Shown here: positions 5,903 through 9,766 of the stretch, one piece after another
Numbering within the stretch: the stretch's first letter is position 1
How the letters are laid out: every line of letters begins with the position of its first letter
From: Bacillota bacterium
Lineage (GTDB): Bacteria > Bacillota > Dethiobacteria > DTU022 > JAAZDR01
Direction: 5' to 3'
Assembly: GCA_012512705.1 (NCBI GenBank)
Contig: JAAZDR010000052.1
Location: 1 to 9,766, forward strand
Length of the DNA stretch: 9,766 nucleotides
Program-made: the position numbers and the translations under genes
Notes under the pieces: generated by a model
Databases searched by the model: none
What the model saw: the letters and a program-made list of their open reading frames with translations, nothing else
What the model was told of the DNA's origin: nothing

Positions 5903-8014
5903 ATGGCTTTTATCGTTCAGGCAACTGGAATAGACGCTATAAAAAAAATGCTAAAGACAAAATCAAACATAACTGATGCTTTCATTGTCGCTTTAGCAGG
6001 CAACCCTAATACAGGCAAAAGTACTGTCTTTAATAGTCTTACTGGATTAAATCAACATACGGGTAATTGGACAGGCAAGACAGTGACAACAGCACAAGGA
6101 AAATATCAGTTTAAAGATAAAAGCTTTACTCTAGTAGATTTGCCGGGAACTTACTCGTTATCTTCTCATTCCGAAGAAGAAGAAATTGCTAGGAATTTTA
6201 TCTGTTTTGGTAGTCCCCACGCAACAATAGTTGTTACAGACGCAACATGCTTGGAAAGAAATTTAAATCTTCTTTTACAAATATTAGAAATAACAGATAA
6301 AGTTGTGCTCTGTGTTAACCTAATGGATGAAGCTAAAAGAAAAAAAATTTGGATCGACTTGAAAAAGCTCTCAAAAATTTTAGGCATTCCGGTTGTCGGA
6401 ACCAGTGCCCGCAGTGGTGAAGGTTTAGAAGAACTAATGCACACAGTCTATAAACTTTGCCACAATCAGATCACAACGAATCCTATAAAAATTAAATATA
6501 ATGAAAAAATAGAGGAGCTTATTCAAATTACTGAAGAAAAAATAGCAAAGTTTACAAATCGCAAAATCAGCAGCAGGTGGATTAGTTTAAAAAATATTGA
6601 AGGTGACAAAACCTTCCTAGATTCACTGGACAAATACCTGGGGATCGACTCGGCAAAAATACTGCCTAATGAAGAAGTCGATTTAAATTTACGTGACCAA
6701 TTAGTATCGAGTAGAGTGATCCTAGCTGAAAATATAAGCAGCCAAGTAGTTTCCTGCAAAAAAGAAAAAGAATATGATTTTGATCGAAAAGTTGATAATA
6801 TTTTAACCTCGAAAATTCTTGGTATCCCTGCCATGATTGCCCTCTTGGGAATCATATTCTGGATAACTATTGTCGGGGCAAACATTCCTTCTACGGTCAT
6901 CGCTAAGATGCTTTTTGGATTAGAAGAGAGGTTAACCGCCCTATCCGTAGCCTATCGCCTCCCCAATTGGCTTCATGGGACACTAATCCTTGGTATATAT
7001 CGAACTCTTGCCTGGGTTGTTTCCGTTATGCTGCCGCCAATGGCTATTTTTTTCCCTCTGTTCACATTTCTTGAGGATTTGGGCTATTTGCCTAGAGTAG
7101 CTTTTAACCTTGATAATTTTTTTAAAAAAGCATGTACCCATGGCAAGCAGGCATTGACTATGTGTATGGGCTTTGGGTGCAATGCAGTAGGTGTTATCGG
7201 CTGCAGGATCATTGAATCGCCAAGGGAAAGGTTAATTGCTACTATTACAAACTTTTTTGTTCCCTGCAATGGACGTTTCCCTACTTTAATTACGATCTCA
7301 ACAATTTTCATTGCCGGAGCTGATGTCGGTCCATTACGGACAGTAATTGCCACAATAACGATCACCGGTATAATCATACTGGGCGTAATAATGACCCTTG
7401 TGGCCTCAAAAATATTATCTAAAACGCTATTAAAAGGCTTGCCCTCTTCATTTACATTAGAGCTTCCTCCTTATCGCAACCCTCAAATTGGAAGAATAAT
7501 CATCAGGTCGATATTTGATAGAACTATATTTGTGCTGGGACGTGCCACAGCGGTAGCCGCTCCCGCTGGTCTTTTCATTTGGCTCATGGCAAACACGAAT
7601 GTAAGAGATTTAAGTTTGTTAGACTATTGTGCTGCTTTCTTACAACCGTTCGCCTACTTGCTGGGCATGGACGGATATATATTAATGGCTTTCATACTTG
7701 GCATTCCTGCCAATGAAATTGTAATGCCCATTATTATTATGAGTTATATGGCTTCGGGAACAATAATTGAATTAGAAAGCTTAGCGGCATTAAGAATACT
7801 TTTAATCTCCAACGGATGGACTTGGCTAACTGCCATAAATGTAATGCTGTTTTGTCTTATGCATTTCCCCTGTGCTACCACACTTTTAACTATCAAAAAG
7901 GAAACCAAAAGCTGGAAATGGACCTTAGTATCATTCCTCGTACCTACTATTGCCGGTATAATCATTACCTTTACCGTAACACAAATCTCTCGCTTATCCA
8001 AATTAATAGTTTAA
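5903..8014 (+). CDS. feoB: FeoB, ferrous iron transporter with G domain
   Basis: Inner-membrane Fe(II) importer of 703 residues with a cytosolic GTPase domain. G1 is GNPNTGKST (33-41), the switch I segment has NWTGKTVT (55-62), G3 is DLPG (79-82), G4 is NLMD (139-142, Leu in place of the usual Lys) and G5 is TSA (167-169). Residues about 190-295 form the helical spacer. The membrane domain (about 303-700) has the two FeoB gate motifs, GFGCN (423-427) and VPCNGR (453-458), plus HFPC (654-657) near the end. The GFGCNAVG/VPCNGR form matches clostridial FeoBs rather than E. coli. About 30 residues precede the G1 motif, longer than in E. coli FeoB. ATG at 5903 follows AGGAGG with a 12-nt spacer. 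No intrinsic terminator is evident after the stop. Confidence 0.95.
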   Translation: MAFIVQATGIDAIKKMLKTKSNITDAFIVALAGNPNTGKSTVFNSLTGLNQHTGNWTGKTVTTAQGKYQFKDKSFTLVDLPGTYSLSSHSEEEEIARNFICFGSPHATIVVTDATCLERNLNLLLQILEITDKVVLCVNLMDEAKRKKIWIDLKKLSKILGIPVVGTSARSGEGLEELMHTVYKLCHNQITTNPIKIKYNEKIEELIQITEEKIAKFTNRKISSRWISLKNIEGDKTFLDSLDKYLGIDSAKILPNEEVDLNLRDQLVSSRVILAENISSQVVSCKKEKEYDFDRKVDNILTSKILGIPAMIALLGIIFWITIVGANIPSTVIAKMLFGLEERLTALSVAYRLPNWLHGTLILGIYRTLAWVVSVMLPPMAIFFPLFTFLEDLGYLPRVAFNLDNFFKKACTHGKQALTMCMGFGCNAVGVIGCRIIESPRERLIATITNFFVPCNGRFPTLITISTIFIAGADVGPLRTVIATITITGIIILGVIMTLVASKILSKTLLKGLPSSFTLELPPYRNPQIGRIIIRSIFDRTIFVLGRATAVAAPAGLFIWLMANTNVRDLSLLDYCAAFLQPFAYLLGMDGYILMAFILGIPANEIVMPIIIMSYMASGTIIELESLAALRILLISNGWTWLTAINVMLFCLMHFPCATTLLTIKKETKSWKWTLVSFLVPTIAGIIITFTVTQISRLSKLIV

Positions 8015-8065
8015 AAATTAGTTTGCAGAACAACGCGAAGCGATGCGTGAATAAGCTCTAACATG

Positions 8066-9460
8066 TCAGTAGTGATCAACGTCAAGAAAATATTTTCTTA
8101 ATATCACAAAGCGGTATACTACTTGTAAATTCGATAAAATTGCTAATAATATTAGAGTTCCTAGGAGTTGGTTGAAAAGGCCCCCCAGCATAATTATGGC
8201 CAATCTTCCATCTCGGTTAACAGGAAAATAACTCAAATACCCCTCAAGTTCGAAAGAATTATACTCCCTACCTGTAAGGTTAACAAATTTCTCTTTGACA
8301 AGCATGGAAAAGGGGGAAGCAGTTAAAGCCAGGAAACCAGCCAGCAAAACGGCAGAAGGAGAAGCCGCCCCTTTTATGAGCAGAGCAGCTGAAATACCTC
8401 CGATTAAAATGGCATCAGCATAACGGTCCAAGATGGAATCAAAAAATGACCCAAAAGCGCTCTCCTGGAACTTTAGGCGGGCAATCTCACCGTCCACCCC
8501 ATCGATTACAGAAGCCAGCTGTGCCAGCAGAGCCGCAGCCAGGTTCTGTCCCCGGACAAAAAGAAAAGCACTCAGCAAACAAAAAGAAAAACTAGCCAGT
8601 GAAATTGTATTGGGGGTAACTCCAAAATGAGAAAGGCGAGAGGTGATGGCCAATGAAAGGCGGCGATTGAGGTAACGAGAAACAACACCGTCTTTTTCCG
8701 AAACCAGATTTGTTAAAAGTTTATGTCTTGCTTGCTGCAAATCGCTATGATTATCTATATCCTGCCAAAAATACCCTTTAAAGAAAAAGGCTTCAAATTT
8801 TCCCTTCTCAATTACAATTTGTAGGGCGCTGCTCAAGCTCCCGTCGCTTTTTTGAATCATTTTTTCCAATGAAAAAAAAATACTGTAATCAAAGTTAAAA
8901 ACCCCAGCATCAACACCGTTAAATTGCTGTAAACCCTTTCCGAGGCTTGTAATTCTTTTACCTACAAAGAAAACTTTGGTGGCCTCGTCCAGATCTAGCC
9001 CTTGGCAAAAAGCGCTGTCCACAGCGAGGAAATGGAGACATTTATTATTATGCCGGATGGAGGGTTCTGCCGTTCTCGCTGCAACATGCTCTGCAAAAGA
9101 GCTCAGTAGGGAAGGTTCAAAAATATGATCCCCCATCAATAGAAAAAACCTCTCCCCAGGGTTTATAAACGGCCGGGCAGACAACAAGGAGTAAGCGTTG
9201 CCCTGAGGCCAGTGCTGGTTAAAAGCATATTGAATTTTCACCCCCAGCTTTCTCCCCTCTCCCAATTGACGCTCGATCTCTTCTCCCCGATAGCCGGTGA
9301 CAACAATAAACTCTTTTATACCCGCTCTTTTGGCAGCGAGAATAACTCTCTCAATAATCGGCAGCCCTAAAAGCGGATAAAGAAGTTTAGAGGCAGAGGA
9401 TGCCCCCAAGGCACTGCGCATCCTGCTGCCTTCTCCTGCGGCCATAACTACTGCCTTCAT
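8066..9460 (-). CDS. bifunctional IPCT/DIPPS: CTP:inositol-1-P cytidylyltransferase and CDP-inositol transferase
   Basis: Fusion of 464 residues. The N-terminal part (about 1-250) is a nucleotidyltransferase with the MAAGEGSRM loop (6-14), SKLLYPLLGLP (24-34), MGDHIF (109-114) and the FWQDID segment (231-236). It would make CDP-inositol from CTP and inositol-1-phosphate. The C-terminal part (about 258-464) is a multi-pass membrane CDP-alcohol phosphotransferase with the full DG(x)2AR(x)8G(x)3D(x)3D motif: Asp323, Gly324, Ala327, Arg328, Gly337, Asp341, Asp345. Order, length and landmarks (MGDH, FISR-like VVSR, DGEIAR, DSILDR) match the Archaeoglobus-type IPCT/DIPPS, which joins CDP-inositol to a second inositol-1-phosphate. 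ATG at 9460 overlaps the TAA of the upstream inositol phosphate synthase gene as TAATG, with GAGGA as ribosome binding site. Alternative: a transferase feeding an inositol phospholipid. Confidence 0.88.
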   Translation of the reverse strand: MKAVVMAAGEGSRMRSALGASSASKLLYPLLGLPIIERVILAAKRAGIKEFIVVTGYRGEEIERQLGEGRKLGVKIQYAFNQHWPQGNAYSLLSARPFINPGERFFLLMGDHIFEPSLLSSFAEHVAARTAEPSIRHNNKCLHFLAVDSAFCQGLDLDEATKVFFVGKRITSLGKGLQQFNGVDAGVFNFDYSIFFSLEKMIQKSDGSLSSALQIVIEKGKFEAFFFKGYFWQDIDNHSDLQQARHKLLTNLVSEKDGVVSRYLNRRLSLAITSRLSHFGVTPNTISLASFSFCLLSAFLFVRGQNLAAALLAQLASVIDGVDGEIARLKFQESAFGSFFDSILDRYADAILIGGISAALLIKGAASPSAVLLAGFLALTASPFSMLVKEKFVNLTGREYNSFELEGYLSYFPVNRDGRLAIIMLGGLFNQLLGTLILLAILSNLQVVYRFVILRKYFLDVDHY

Positions 9461-9766
9461 TACTGCTTCCTCGTCCCGGCTATAAAATCTTCTACCCGTG
9501 TAGAAGCAACGCTGTCCGTGAACTGCTGTGGGGGTGACTTCATAGTAAAAGAAGCGATGGAGTTAAGCGCTCCTCCGATACCCCGATCCTTGGCTAACTT
9601 GAGACAGCGGATAGCGTCAATAATTACACCGGCGCTGTTAGGAGAATCCTCCACAGAAAGCTTTAGCTCCAGAGTAAGAGGCACTTCGCCAAAGCCTAGC
9701 CCCTCCATGTAAATATAGCAAATTTTATTGTCCTTTAACCAGGGTACATAGTCGCTGGGACCGATG
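9460..9766 (-). CDS. myo-inositol-1-phosphate synthase, 3' part (runs off the window)
   Basis: Only the last 101 residues are in the window; the gene continues past the right edge, so the ATG at 9708 is an internal methionine, not the start. Translation from the edge reads [11 protein letters not shown], then [21 protein letters not shown], then [21 protein letters not shown] and KDRGIGG, ending with MKSPPQQ. These are hallmark C-terminal motifs of myo-inositol-3-phosphate synthase (Ino1 family), which converts glucose-6-phosphate to inositol phosphate with NAD+. The [10 protein letters not shown] segment belongs to the dimerising catalytic half. Its stop overlaps the start of the IPCT/DIPPS gene, which uses its product, so the two form a coupled pathway operon. 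Confidence 0.93.
   Translation of the reverse strand, partial: IGPSDYVPWLKDNKICYIYMEGLGFGEVPLTLELKLSVEDSPNSAGVIIDAIRCLKLAKDRGIGGALNSIASFTMKSPPQQFTDSVASTRVEDFIAGTRKQ

Noticed and set aside
8015..8065. Possible terminator between convergent feoB and the IPCT/DIPPS gene
   Set aside because: Only a 4-bp ACGC/GCGT stem is present with no adjacent T-run; not enough to call.
9518..9712. Forward-strand open frame opposite the inositol phosphate synthase gene
   Set aside because: The opposite strand encodes clear family motifs throughout; this is an antisense shadow.

Overview
The window looks like chromosome from an anaerobic, low-to-moderate GC Firmicute (Clostridia, Peptococcaceae-like). The signs are strong AGGAGG-type ribosome binding sites, a DtxR/MntR-type regulator beside separate feoA and feoB genes, a clostridial form of FeoB, a half-size COG0701 permease and an ABC-F gene behind a transcription attenuator. 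This placement is inferred from gene style, not from a marker gene. Every gene recognised here is a chromosomal type; no insertion sequence, phage gene, tRNA, rRNA or CRISPR array is seen.

Layout, left to right. (1) Positions 31-510 (+) encode a small COG0701/UPF0718-type permease half whose TTG start overlaps the stop of whatever lies upstream. (2) 531-2306 (-) encode a two-domain ABC-F ATPase. Its roughly 300-nt leader (about 2307-2605) carries a promoter, a 7-codon leader peptide, mutually exclusive RNA pairings and an intrinsic terminator, which together read as a ribosome-mediated, probably antibiotic-responsive attenuator. (3) 2655-3365 (-) encode an AlkD-family DNA alkylation repair glycosylase. 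(4) 3553-4815 (-) encode a 420-residue protein with a ferritin-like di-iron ligand pattern, followed by a clear terminator. (5) 4991-5503 (-) encode a DtxR/MntR-family metalloregulator, divergent from feoA (5644-5886, +) and feoB (5903-8014, +), the ferrous iron uptake system. (6) 8066-9460 (-) encode a fused CTP:inositol-1-phosphate cytidylyltransferase / CDP-inositol transferase (IPCT-DIPPS), translationally coupled by a TAATG overlap to the 3' end of a myo-inositol-1-phosphate synthase gene that runs off the right edge.

Functional reading. The middle block (4-5) is a metal-homeostasis neighbourhood: metal-sensing repressor, Fe(II) importer and a candidate di-iron protein. The right block is an inositol-phosphate pathway: glucose-6-phosphate to inositol-1-phosphate (MIPS), then to CDP-inositol and a phosphodiester of inositol phosphate. 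In hyperthermophiles this makes the solute di-myo-inositol phosphate. The two most distinctive items are the complete attenuator architecture in front of the ABC-F gene and the IPCT-DIPPS/MIPS pair in a Firmicute-like background.
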